A stretch of DNA of 64,000 nucleotides from Dyadobacter linearis (GTDB taxonomy: Bacteria; Bacteroidota; Bacteroidia; Cytophagales; Spirosomataceae). Shown in pieces: positions 9,201 to 16,621 of this stretch. Every line of letters begins with the position of its first letter. The stretch's first letter is position 1. Both the position numbers and the translations under genes were made by a program. Location: positions 434,001-498,000 of the forward strand of contig NZ_CAJRAU010000001.1 in NCBI RefSeq assembly GCF_907165045.1, in the 5' to 3' direction. The notes beneath the pieces were generated by a model that saw nothing but the letters and a program-made list of their open reading frames with translations, made no database searches and was not told the origin of the DNA.

Positions 9201-9469
9201 CGGATCTGCCATCATCGGTAAATGTAACGCGAACTACCAGCGCCTACTACCAGGTAGATGTAGCAGATAACGGAATCGGATTTGACCAGCAATATGCCGA
9301 TAAGATATTTCAGCTGTTTCAGCGTTTGCACGGCCGGAGCCAATACTCGGGCACGGGTATCGGACTGGCGATCTGTGAGCGGGTTGCGGCAAATCACGGA
9401 GGCGCCATTACGGTGGTGAGCGAGCCGGGCGTGGGTACTACATTTAGTATATTCCTGCCGGTAACATAG
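6254..9469 (+). CDS. Multi-PAS sensor histidine kinase (cytosolic, 1071 residues)
   Basis: No signal peptide or membrane segment is present. Six PAS-like modules follow one another: an N-terminal PAS/PAC (about 14-127), four very similar copies (about 140-260, 270-390, 400-525, 530-660), each with a variant of EQAPMAIGLL, then GKPLxEALPELxGQPF and a TGxxY strand, then another PAS (about 665-790). A coiled coil with repeated EEL/NEE heptads leads into HisKA, with His847 in ASHDLQEPLRK, and an HATPase domain with LNLLSNALKF, ADNGIGF and GTGIGLAI. The enzyme should autophosphorylate His847 in response to a cytosolic signal. No response regulator is adjacent, so its partner is encoded elsewhere. 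The four inner modules look like tandem duplications. Confidence 0.92.
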   Translation: MPGAPEPFNTSNPLETERLALALEMAGIGTWEFSAHSNEIRLCTRSKNLLDFAGNDIVDFNSLIGLIYPEDRAIFESEVSRALEQTPPEPFSVEFRSAGIPGGQSRWILCKGQSHQEPDSEKIRVLGTFIDITKEVQGRSTLKDARSFQTIVEQAPMAIGLLTGPDLIIELGNDKLFEVWGKEASITGLKLMDALPEIQNQGFNNILNEVYLTGKPFIGSGALAQLYRNGRLEDAYFDFVYSPMQSEDGSISGIMVMANEVTHQHRMLKELEANEAKFKALIDQAPVATCLFVGKEMVIELANQPMIDYWGKDKSVIGKPLAEALPELEGQPFLDILNEILVTGIAYSSKNAAVDIEVDGKLSTYYFNFSYKPIFDGSGNIYGIINMSMDVTAQVKAQKALEESESKLRTVIASAPAAIGLFVGRDLVVELPNQAFIDIVGKGPDIEGIPLREVMPELDSQPFLQILDDVYTTGVTYQSYGTQVNIVQNGVMTYNFYDITYSPVYDNEGKVYAILDIAIDVTERVNVERQVAESQLQLLALFEQSPVGIAMIHKDNLTFTMANPFYGKLVGRKPEEIIGKSLLEALPEIDGQGFDKLLQHVIDTGIPYFSREQAVEIMYDGVLETIYVDMAYQPQRNLQDQITGVFVVATDLTEQVVNRKKIQETEAFLRGAIELAELGTFSIDLRTGTMDFSDRFKMWFGLTKENPITFEMVYAAVSEADQPGVLAAVNRAVAPGSDGLYDMEYSLDPEKTGAERILHAQGKVLYNQAGEPIMMIGTAQDVTDQRKIKLSLEQQVQQRTEELETINEELAAINEEYVATNEELADSNNMLQQSNINLQQFAYVASHDLQEPLRKIQSFSDLLIKRYGENLGDGTTYLNRMQAAAKRMSELIDDLLAFSRVTTQKEMNRTVSLNLVLDVIVNDLELAIAESSAVITIDSLPWLKGDQTQLGQLFLNLLSNALKFRKPGVSPVINITSRIISGADLPSSVNVTRTTSAYYQVDVADNGIGFDQQYADKIFQLFQRLHGRSQYSGTGIGLAICERVAANHGGAITVVSEPGVGTTFSIFLPVT

Positions 9470-9517
9470 TGTCAATGGGATGATTAGCCTGAAAATCGTT
9501 TCACAGTTCACCGCGCT

Positions 9518-9594
9518 TTCTGATCAGATCAGAACGTAGAAAGTGCAGTTTGCCCGTGAAGACTTTTGGGAGTGACAGTGCGACAATATTTTTG
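9518..9594 (+). promoter_or_regulatory. Promoter with upstream palindrome for the lipoprotein gene at 9623
   Basis: A Bacteroidota-type promoter is visible: TTTG at 9565-9568 and TATTTTTG at 9587-9594, separated by 18 bp, with the ATG 28 bp after the -7 box. Upstream, TTCTGAT-CAG-ATCAGAA (9518-9534) is a perfect 7-3-7 palindrome that could bind a dimeric regulator. The promoter fit is good; the palindrome's function is a guess. Confidence 0.5.
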
Positions 9595-9622
9595 ACGCAT
9601 TAAACAAAACATCATTCCAGCT

Positions 9623-10048
9623 ATGAAAAATTTATCCAACCTCAAAAGTCTCGCAGTATTGCTACTGCTTGGTATTTCAATCGTTTCGTGCAAGAAAGAC
9701 AAAGTCGAACCCGCGCCAGATCTGGCAACCAGGCTGTCGGGCATTTATGTTTTTTCCGAACTCGCATTTGACGGTAAGGTTATACCTGCGGATAAGAGCA
9801 ATCTGAAAGGCGATATCCGGATCACTAAAAAAACGGAAACGACGGTGGATGCCGAACTTGATATTCAAACCAGGGACGACGAAGAATTTATGGTGTACGA
9901 CGTAAGTGATATCAAGCTGGTGGAAAATGGGAGCACAGTGGAACTGGTTTACGAAGGAGAAACAGTCGCGAAAATAATTGGCAAGAAGCTCATGGTCAAT
10001 GCGACCGACGATACCGGCACTGATTTCACACTTACCGCAACACGCTAG
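9623..10048 (+). CDS. Small lipoprotein with lipocalin-like beta pattern
   Basis: The protein has 141 residues. It begins with a lipoprotein signal, MKNLSNLKSLAVLLLLGISIVSC, with Cys at 23. The mature part starts with a short Lys/Glu/Pro linker. It then alternates polar and hydrophobic residues (SGIYVFSELAFDG, DIRITKKTETTVDAELDIQ, STVELVYEGETV, TDFTLTATR), as expected for an eight-stranded lipocalin-like barrel such as those in many small Bacteroidota lipoproteins. The binding partner is unknown. It is preceded by a convincing promoter, and its stop is 70 bp from the next gene on the same strand. Fold is inferred from the strand pattern only. Confidence 0.65.
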   Translation: MKNLSNLKSLAVLLLLGISIVSCKKDKVEPAPDLATRLSGIYVFSELAFDGKVIPADKSNLKGDIRITKKTETTVDAELDIQTRDDEEFMVYDVSDIKLVENGSTVELVYEGETVAKIIGKKLMVNATDDTGTDFTLTATR

Positions 10049-10101
10049 GCAGGAAATTTCGCTTCGGAATGGACGTGTTGTCTTAACTTTACGGCAACAC
10101 G
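10038..10101. repeat. Three copies of CAACACG, one inverted, around a gene start
   Basis: CAACACG occurs at 10038-10044 and 10095-10101 in direct orientation and as CGTGTTG at 10074-10080. The central copy could pair with either outer copy. A TAACTTTA element (10084-10091), resembling a -7 box, lies in the second loop, upstream of the TTG-initiated gene at 10118. A regulatory role is possible but weakly supported. Confidence 0.3.
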
Positions 10102-10117
10102 AACCATTTCACAGATC

Positions 10118-10525
10118 TTGAAAAATAAAAAAATAATATTCCTCGTCCTCATCGTTCTCACGCTCGGCTTTATAATCTATGATTCCACTTCGATACCTGG
10201 GGTAGATGATCTGGAAGGCAATTTTAAAGAAGTGGCCGTATACCGGAATGAAAATAACACCGGTCCTATTCAGCGGATCTACGCGGTAACAATAGAAGGC
10301 CGGGCGTGGGACGAGATGGAAAAGTATGGAAACCTGATGCCTTACACCAAATACGGCACTACCACAGTATATTTCTTCGACGCTTCAAAACCTGCACCAG
10401 CGACGCTGGTACCCGGCGAACCGAATTTTGACCCTACATTCAACGCCGGCTGTCTTGCGGTTTATTCCAAAGACCAGAATGGTGAAGTTTCTTTCAAAAA
10501 ATCCCCTTTCTCCGCCCCGCTCTGA
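10118..10525 (+). CDS. Small envelope protein of unknown function
   Basis: The 135-residue frame starts at TTG (no nearby ATG) with KNKKIIFLVLIVLTLGFIIYD, a signal anchor or signal peptide, so it probably faces the periplasm. The rest is soluble, with motifs RIYAVTIEGRAWDEMEKYGNLMPY, TTTVYFFDA and FDPTFNAGCLAVYSK. It has no lipobox and a single cysteine. I do not recognise the family. A similar arrangement of a short TM start and a globular domain is common in Bacteroidota proteins of unknown role. The TTG start is chosen because it places the positively charged n-region directly before the hydrophobic stretch. Confidence 0.6.
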   Translation: MKNKKIIFLVLIVLTLGFIIYDSTSIPGVDDLEGNFKEVAVYRNENNTGPIQRIYAVTIEGRAWDEMEKYGNLMPYTKYGTTTVYFFDASKPAPATLVPGEPNFDPTFNAGCLAVYSKDQNGEVSFKKSPFSAPL

Positions 10526-10682
10526 TATTCTGCCTCTCATTTTAAGGAACAATATCATTTACAGCCATTTAGGCACTATTTCCAGCATTTTTATTATTAA
10601 ACAAATACACTTACCGGTCTTCGATCGGTAACATATTCTGCCGGGCTGGTCAATATGGGCAGTTTTGGACAAGTATTCTGCC
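10526..10682 (+). promoter_or_regulatory. Three direct repeats TATTCTGCC upstream of SusC pair 1
   Basis: TATTCTGCC occurs at 10526-10534, 10634-10642 and 10674-10682, all on the plus strand; the last two are exactly 40 bp apart, close to four helical turns. An inverted repeat, TTACCG-N9-CGGTAA (10611-10631), directly precedes the second copy. The 212-bp region upstream of the susC-like gene is otherwise unremarkable. Repeated identical nonamers in phase suggest a binding site for a regulator of this operon, whose identity is unknown. Confidence 0.5.
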
Positions 10683-10737
10683 TATCCTTCAAGGCTTTAA
10701 TAGTTGTTTATTTCTAAACCCTAAAACCAAGCCTATT

Positions 10738-13700
10738 ATGCGAATTATACGTGGTTGTTTACTGACCCTGTTTGGACTGGCATTTTCTGCCATTTCGGTA
10801 CAGGCGCAGTCCCGGCAGGTAGCCGGTAAGGTGCTCGACGAGGCCAATGCGGCTGTTCCGGGCGCGAGCGTTTTAATTAAAGGTACCACTACGGGTACGA
10901 ACACGGACGCCGATGGGAAGTTCTCGATCGGCCTTCCCGACGGAGATCAAAAGCTCACCGTTTCCTCGATCGGGTTCCAGACGATCGACGTGAATGTGCC
11001 GCGCTCGATGACGGAAATAACAGTGAAACTTCCGGCTGATGTGAAAAGTCTGGGCGAAGTGGTGGTAACCGCGCTCGGCGTGCAGCAAAACACCCGGAAT
11101 GTGGGTTATGCGATCCAGCAGATCGGCGGTGGAAGTATTCAGGAAGCGCGTGAAGTCAATTACATCAACTCGTTACAGGGAAAACTGGCCGGTGTACAGA
11201 TCGGCGGGAACAGCGGTTCCATGGGCGGCTCTTCGCGTGTTACGATCCGGGGTTTGAAATCCATTTCGGGTAACAATAATGCATTGTTTATCGTCGACGG
11301 CGTGCCAATGGCGAATATGAATATGAATGCATCCAGTGTAACCGGCGGCCAGGGAACGGGCGGCGGCGGCTTCGATTACGGAAATCCTGCCCAGCTGATC
11401 AACCCAAATGATGTTGAGAATATCTCTGTTTTGAAAGGAGCTGCGGCGACGGCACTATATGGTAGTCGTGGACAGAACGGGGTTATTTATATTACCACCA
11501 AAACGGGCAAGGGATCGGGTAACCTTTCTCTGAATTACGACCTGAATGTGCAGCTGGACCAGGTTTCTTACCTGCCTAAATTTCAGAACGTATATGGCGG
11601 GGGCGGCAGCTCAAATTTTACCAAATTGTATGTAAAAGACAATCCGAGCGGCTTCCTGCCGGGCGGAGGTACTTATGATGATAATGATGGAAAAGGCAAA
11701 TATGACCTCATTCCTGACTACGGAACCGACGAATCATGGGGGCCGAAAATGGACGGAACGCTCGTGCGCCACTATTGGTCGTGGGACCAGGACCGGAACA
11801 ATCCGAATTTTGGAAAAACTGCTCCTTGGAGCCCGCAGCCCAATAATGCAAAGGATTTTTTCAAAACCGGGGTTACATTTTCCAATAACCTCTCGGTGGC
11901 CAGCAGCAGCGACAAAGGTTCTATCCGCTTCTCTGTCGGGCAAACGAAACAGAACTTTATCTACCCGGGCAGCGAGCTGAAACGCTTTTTTATCAGCTTG
12001 AATACCACCTATAAGTTTACGGACAAATTCACTTTCAGCGGCGGGATCAACTATGTGAACGACAACTCGAAAGGCCGGCCGGGAACCGGTTTTATGGGCA
12101 ATAACCCAATGCTTTTCTACGTGATGTATGGTCAGCGGCAGATTGACAATAACTACCTGGAAGATTACAAATATGCCGACGGTACGGAGCAATCGTGGAA
12201 TCGGACTGCGTGGAATATCCAGAAACCGGCATTCAGCCAAAATCCTTACTGGAACCAATATGAGAACTACAATACGGACAGAAATAACCGCTATTTCGGG
12301 AATGCAGGATTAACTTATAAGTTCACCGACTGGCTTTCCGCCGACGTGCGCGTGTTTTCCGATTACTTCGATCACATGGACGAAGTGCGGAGTGCGAAAG
12401 GATTTTTTGTGGGTAGCTACGCAAAAAGACAACTCCGGAACAACGAAAACAACTACCAGGCTACTTTGAATATCAATAAAAACCTGAGCGACAAATTCAG
12501 TCTGGAAGCTGTGGCGGGGGGTAATATCCTGAGTATCAAATCGAGTGTGGAATCCGGCACGACCAACGGCGGGCTGCAAACCCCGCTTGTGTATGTGCTG
12601 CAAAACTCGGTAACGCCGGCTACGGTTTCTACCACTTATGGAAACAAACAGATCAACTCGCTGTTCGGATCGGTTACATTGGGTTATAACAAATACCTGT
12701 ACCTGACCGCCACAGGCCGGAACGACTGGGCTTCGACTTTGAAACAAACGGGAAATTATTCCTATTTCTATCCATCGATCGCGGGTTCGTTCGTATTCTC
12801 TGACGTGATCCAGAAAACTTCCTGGCTGACGCTCGGAAAAGCGCGGTTATCTTATGCACGTGTCGGAAATGATGCCGACCCTTATTCAGTATCAAGGTAT
12901 TACGATATCGTAACGCAGTTTGGCACGTTCCCGCTGCAAAGTACGCCGGACAGACTGCACAATGCCCGCCTGAAACCCGAACTTTCGGCAGAAGTGGAAG
13001 GTGGTGTTGATCTCAAATTCTTCAATGAAATACTGGGCGTAAACTTCACTTACTACGACCGTCGCACGGAAAACCAGATCTGGAATGTACAGATCCCGGC
13101 GGAGAGTGGATTTTCAACCAAGATCGTAAATGGCGGAACGGTGCAGAATAAGGGTATCGAACTCTCAGTGAATATCATGCCGATCATGACCAAGAATTTC
13201 AGCTGGAGAGCGTCCCTTAATTTTTCCAAAAACAAAAACCGGGTACTTAACCTGAACAGCTCGGATGAAAGCATTCAGGGTATAGAGAGATTTGTAATTG
13301 GTACAGAACGCCGCACAAACCGCGTTTCGATGGTGGCGCAAAAGGGAAAATCGCTTGGTACGATGCTGGGAACGGATTATGTATATGATGCGCGAGGCAA
13401 CAAGATCGTAGGCGCAAATGGAACGTATGCAGTTACGCCTACCCCGGTGATCATCGGCGACGCTAACCCTGATTTTATTGGTGGGTTGAACAACACATTC
13501 AGCTACAAAAGTCTCTATCTGGCGGCGCTTGTCGATTTTCAAAAAGGCGGTGATTTCTTCTCTTATACCAATTTGTATGGAAACAAGTCGGGGATGTTTG
13601 AAGAAACTGCACTCCCTGGAATTCGTGAAAACGGACTGGTTAATCCGGGCGTGAAAGAAGACGGCAGCCCGAACGACATTGTAGTAGCGGCACGAACGCA

Positions 13701-13995
13701 CTTCAATTCCGACGGCGGTAACCGGATCAGCAAAGCGAATCTGTACGACGGCAGCTTCATTTACCTGCGCGAGGTAAGACTTGGCTGGCAACTACCGGAT
13801 GCATTGGCGAAAAAGATCAAAATGCAAGCATTGCGCTTTACCCTTACCGGTCGCAATTTGTGGTTGATCAAAAGCAATGCACCCAATGTGGACCCGGCGA
13901 ATATCACCAACTCGATCGGTAACCAGATCGGCTTCGAAGGCGGCGCATTACCTCCGGTACGCAGCTACGGGGCGAACCTGAACTTTACATTCTGA
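10738..13995 (+). CDS. SusC/RagA-family TonB-dependent outer-membrane transporter (pair 1)
   Basis: The product has 1085 residues. A signal peptide ends near SVQAQ (residue 24). It is followed by a carboxypeptidase-regulatory-like domain (about 27-100: GKVLDEANAAVPGASVLIKG), a TonB box region (GEVVVTALGV), a plug (about 115-250, with FIVDGVPM, ISVLKGAAATALYG and GVIYITTK), and a long beta-barrel ending in NLNFTF. SusC proteins form the barrel for TonB-driven uptake of oligomers captured by a SusD lid. The SusD gene follows after 37 bp and a terminator follows that, so this is a two-gene operon. No glycosidase or peptidase gene is linked, leaving the substrate unknown. Confidence 0.93.
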   Translation: MRIIRGCLLTLFGLAFSAISVQAQSRQVAGKVLDEANAAVPGASVLIKGTTTGTNTDADGKFSIGLPDGDQKLTVSSIGFQTIDVNVPRSMTEITVKLPADVKSLGEVVVTALGVQQNTRNVGYAIQQIGGGSIQEAREVNYINSLQGKLAGVQIGGNSGSMGGSSRVTIRGLKSISGNNNALFIVDGVPMANMNMNASSVTGGQGTGGGGFDYGNPAQLINPNDVENISVLKGAAATALYGSRGQNGVIYITTKTGKGSGNLSLNYDLNVQLDQVSYLPKFQNVYGGGGSSNFTKLYVKDNPSGFLPGGGTYDDNDGKGKYDLIPDYGTDESWGPKMDGTLVRHYWSWDQDRNNPNFGKTAPWSPQPNNAKDFFKTGVTFSNNLSVASSSDKGSIRFSVGQTKQNFIYPGSELKRFFISLNTTYKFTDKFTFSGGINYVNDNSKGRPGTGFMGNNPMLFYVMYGQRQIDNNYLEDYKYADGTEQSWNRTAWNIQKPAFSQNPYWNQYENYNTDRNNRYFGNAGLTYKFTDWLSADVRVFSDYFDHMDEVRSAKGFFVGSYAKRQLRNNENNYQATLNINKNLSDKFSLEAVAGGNILSIKSSVESGTTNGGLQTPLVYVLQNSVTPATVSTTYGNKQINSLFGSVTLGYNKYLYLTATGRNDWASTLKQTGNYSYFYPSIAGSFVFSDVIQKTSWLTLGKARLSYARVGNDADPYSVSRYYDIVTQFGTFPLQSTPDRLHNARLKPELSAEVEGGVDLKFFNEILGVNFTYYDRRTENQIWNVQIPAESGFSTKIVNGGTVQNKGIELSVNIMPIMTKNFSWRASLNFSKNKNRVLNLNSSDESIQGIERFVIGTERRTNRVSMVAQKGKSLGTMLGTDYVYDARGNKIVGANGTYAVTPTPVIIGDANPDFIGGLNNTFSYKSLYLAALVDFQKGGDFFSYTNLYGNKSGMFEETALPGIRENGLVNPGVKEDGSPNDIVVAARTHFNSDGGNRISKANLYDGSFIYLREVRLGWQLPDALAKKIKMQALRFTLTGRNLWLIKSNAPNVDPANITNSIGNQIGFEGGALPPVRSYGANLNFTF

Positions 13996-14032
13996 CCGGT
14001 TTTAACAAAAACTCAATCCAAATCATATTCAT

Positions 14033-15481
14033 ATGAAATTGAAAATCATTATCCTGCTGGCGGCGTGCATCTTCGTCCTCCCCGGGTGCGACAATTACGA
14101 TACCCTGAACAGCGACCCCGCGCGGTCAAGCGAAACACAGCCTGAATTTTTGATGGCCAATGCGCAAAAACGCGCTTCCGACCTGCTTTACGATACTTAT
14201 TTCAACGGGCGCGTTGGCATGCAGCTTGCGCAATACTGGACTGGAACGGACAAAACGGGTGAAAGCCGGTTCCTGTTTACAAACGACGGACTCTGGAACG
14301 GCATGTATGCCGGGCCGCTGATGGATTTGCAGGAGATCAGAAATTACTACGAAAGACACCCTGCCGAATCCAGCGAGCACATGCTGGCGGCGACGGAAAT
14401 CATGAAAGCGTGGCTTTTCCATATCCTCACGGACGTTTATGTGGATATTCCCTATTCACAGGCATTGCGAGGCGACGTGACGGTTCAGCCGGTTTATGAC
14501 AAAGGAAAAGATGTATATACGGCATTACTCGCTTCGCTCAAAACACAGGTGGATATACTCGCCGGCCCATCTTCCGGCGCTATCCGAGGTGATGTTATCG
14601 GAGGCGGCAGCGCGGCACAATGGATCCGGATCGGGAATGCGCTGCGTATGCGGATTGCGATGAGAATGGCCGACGTGCAGCCTGCGGAAGCGAAAGCGGT
14701 GATTGAAGATGCTGTGAAAAACACTTTTACCGCAACAACCCAGGACGCATTTTTCCCATATAATACCGCGGCGGCGACCAACCGCTTTCCTTATAACGAT
14801 GTAGACCGTCCACTCGTAGAATTCGCGGTGACTTCCACGGTAATCGACTACCTGACAGAATTAAAAGATCCCCGCCTTCCCGTGTACGCCCGGCCGGACG
14901 AAACTAATGGAAAATATGTGGGTAAACCTTATGGTACTGAGGCAAATACCCCGACAATGATCGGACTGTCGAAACCCGGTGTAATGGCTTACAGCGGATC
15001 GGCAAGAGGGAATATGATCACTTATGCGGAAGTTGCCTTTATTAAAGCCGAGGCCGCGGCGCGAGGCATGAATATGGGCACTGCTACGGCGGATACACTT
15101 TATAACGAAGCAGTTACCGCCGCGCTAACGCAATGGGGAATTACTGATGCAAAGGTCGTGAGCACTTACCTGGCGAGCGTTCCTTACAAAGCGGGCAACT
15201 GGAAAAATGTGATCGGATCCCAGAAGTGGCTGGCTTTGTATATGCAGGGTATTCAGGGCTGGATGGAAAGATTGAGACTCGATATTAAAAAACCGAGCGG
15301 CGCGGATCTGTTTATTGCACCGGTTTCGGGAAGTCTGGATCAGGAAGTGAAAGATGGTGTTGTAAAACGGTTGAAATATCCGAGCGCAAGCCGCGCTTCC
15401 AATGCGGTTAACAGCGAGGCCGCCGCCAAAAGTATCGGCGGAGATTCGCAGGCCACCAAGAACTGGTGGGATATTAACTGA
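14033..15481 (+). CDS. SusD/RagB-like outer-membrane lipoprotein (SusD-like_2 type, pair 1)
   Basis: The 482-residue protein begins with a lipoprotein signal ending LPGC (Cys19), consistent with surface anchoring. The pattern NYDTLNSDPARSSETQPEFLMANAQ, the helix around MLAATEIMKAWLFHILTDVYVDIPYSQAL and the C-terminal TPR-like helices match the SusD-like_2 branch. Such proteins form the hinged lid over the SusC barrel and bind the incoming ligand at the cell surface. It lies 37 bp behind susC and is closed by a strong terminator 8 bp after its stop. SusD-like_2 members are often associated with non-starch or peptide ligands, but nothing here fixes the substrate. Confidence 0.9.
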   Translation: MKLKIIILLAACIFVLPGCDNYDTLNSDPARSSETQPEFLMANAQKRASDLLYDTYFNGRVGMQLAQYWTGTDKTGESRFLFTNDGLWNGMYAGPLMDLQEIRNYYERHPAESSEHMLAATEIMKAWLFHILTDVYVDIPYSQALRGDVTVQPVYDKGKDVYTALLASLKTQVDILAGPSSGAIRGDVIGGGSAAQWIRIGNALRMRIAMRMADVQPAEAKAVIEDAVKNTFTATTQDAFFPYNTAAATNRFPYNDVDRPLVEFAVTSTVIDYLTELKDPRLPVYARPDETNGKYVGKPYGTEANTPTMIGLSKPGVMAYSGSARGNMITYAEVAFIKAEAAARGMNMGTATADTLYNEAVTAALTQWGITDAKVVSTYLASVPYKAGNWKNVIGSQKWLALYMQGIQGWMERLRLDIKKPSGADLFIAPVSGSLDQEVKDGVVKRLKYPSASRASNAVNSEAAAKSIGGDSQATKNWWDIN

Positions 15482-15489
15482 AATATCTA

Positions 15490-15520
15490 GCTCCGGGTCC
15501 ACAGCCCGGAGCTTTTCTTT
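15490..15520 (+). terminator. Rho-independent terminator after SusC/SusD pair 1
   Basis: An 8-bp GC-rich stem, GCTCCGGG / CCCGGAGC with a 7-base loop, is followed by TTTTCTTT. It starts 8 bp after the SusD stop codon and separates the pair from the EEP hydrolase gene. Confidence 0.9.
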
Positions 15521-15619
15521 AACCAAAATCAATAATATAACCTTAACATTTGCGCCCCGCTGAGTTCACACTGCTGACCTACTTTTAGGTTTCAATACAA
15601 CCAAAAGCCGGACTGCCTG

Positions 15620-16621
15620 ATGATCGGACATTTTTTCAGCAAACGTTACGCCTACTGTGGCTTTCTGCTCCTCATGCTCTGGCCAAGTGTCGAATTTAAA
15701 GCCACCCTCGGCGCCATTTCCGTCAAACATGCCCACGATCCGGTTCTTATGGACACAGCCGAAACCGGTCAATTTTCAGTCCTTACCTACAATATCGCCG
15801 GCTTACCGGAAATCATTTCCAGCGCACAAACCGAGCGCGCAAGCAGTATTGCAGAGATCGGAAAACGCTTGAACCGCTTCGATATCGTGCATGTGCAGGA
15901 GGATTTTCATTACAATAATGAGCTTTACTTATCCGGGAATGCGCACCCTTACCGCAGTGAATCGAAAGGCAGCATTCCGTTTGGCGACGGCCTGAATACG
16001 CTTTCACGTTACCCACTCTCTGCCATTGAGCGTATCTCCTGGGACGATTGCACCGGCGCCGATTGTCTGACCCCGAAAGGTTTCACTTTTTCGCGCGTCC
16101 AGATTGGAAAAGGACTCTTTATTGATCTGTATAACATTCACTCCAATGCATTCAACGATCCGGAGGCAGCCGCCGCGCGGCGAAAGAATATCGAACAGTT
16201 ATCGACATTTATAAAAGAAAATTCTGGGGGAAATGCGGTGATTGTGATGGGAGATTTAAATGGGCGCTACCATTTTTCTTCCGATAATATTCAGGAACTG
16301 CTGATCGAAAACAGCCTCCGCGACGCCTGGGTAATGCTCGAAAACGAGGGCCGCCTGCCCGCAGCTTCGCCCAGAATCCCGCCCCGTGATATTCTGAATA
16401 TAACCGAAAAAATGGAGTCGATCGATAAGATCATGTTTCGCAGCAGCGACGCGCTTGAACTGTTTCCTGCGGAATACGCGCTGCAATCGGAGCTTTTTGA
16501 AGATCAGTCGGGGAAGCCCTTATCCGATCACTTACCTGTTGGCTTGACCTTCAACTGGAAATTAAAAGAAGAAAAAAGAAGCTTCCAATACGTTACTAAT
16601 ACAGTTTCGCGGCAACCTTGA
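15620..16621 (+). CDS. Exported endonuclease/exonuclease/phosphatase-fold hydrolase (sphingomyelinase-like)
   Basis: This 333-residue protein has an N-terminal hydrophobic segment (YAYCGFLLLMLWPSVEF) that probably acts as signal peptide or anchor. The EEP motifs then follow in order: LTYNIAGLP (Asn for metal site), HVQEDFHYNN (metal-binding Glu), DLYNIHSNA, MGDLNGRY (Asp-Leu-Asn) and LSDHLPVGL (Asp-His near the end). EEP-fold enzymes cleave phosphodiesters or phosphomonoesters with Mg2+. The residues between the motifs resemble bacterial neutral-sphingomyelinase-like members, suggesting a phospholipid or phosphodiester substrate outside the cytosol. Its last 26 bp overlap the convergent deacetylase gene. 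It follows the terminator of the SusC/SusD operon and is probably transcribed separately. Confidence 0.85.
   Translation: MIGHFFSKRYAYCGFLLLMLWPSVEFKATLGAISVKHAHDPVLMDTAETGQFSVLTYNIAGLPEIISSAQTERASSIAEIGKRLNRFDIVHVQEDFHYNNELYLSGNAHPYRSESKGSIPFGDGLNTLSRYPLSAIERISWDDCTGADCLTPKGFTFSRVQIGKGLFIDLYNIHSNAFNDPEAAAARRKNIEQLSTFIKENSGGNAVIVMGDLNGRYHFSSDNIQELLIENSLRDAWVMLENEGRLPAASPRIPPRDILNITEKMESIDKIMFRSSDALELFPAEYALQSELFEDQSGKPLSDHLPVGLTFNWKLKEEKRSFQYVTNTVSRQP

Noticed and set aside
13165-13791. 208-codon minus-strand frame
   Set aside because: It is antisense to the SusC barrel region, which aligns with the family throughout.
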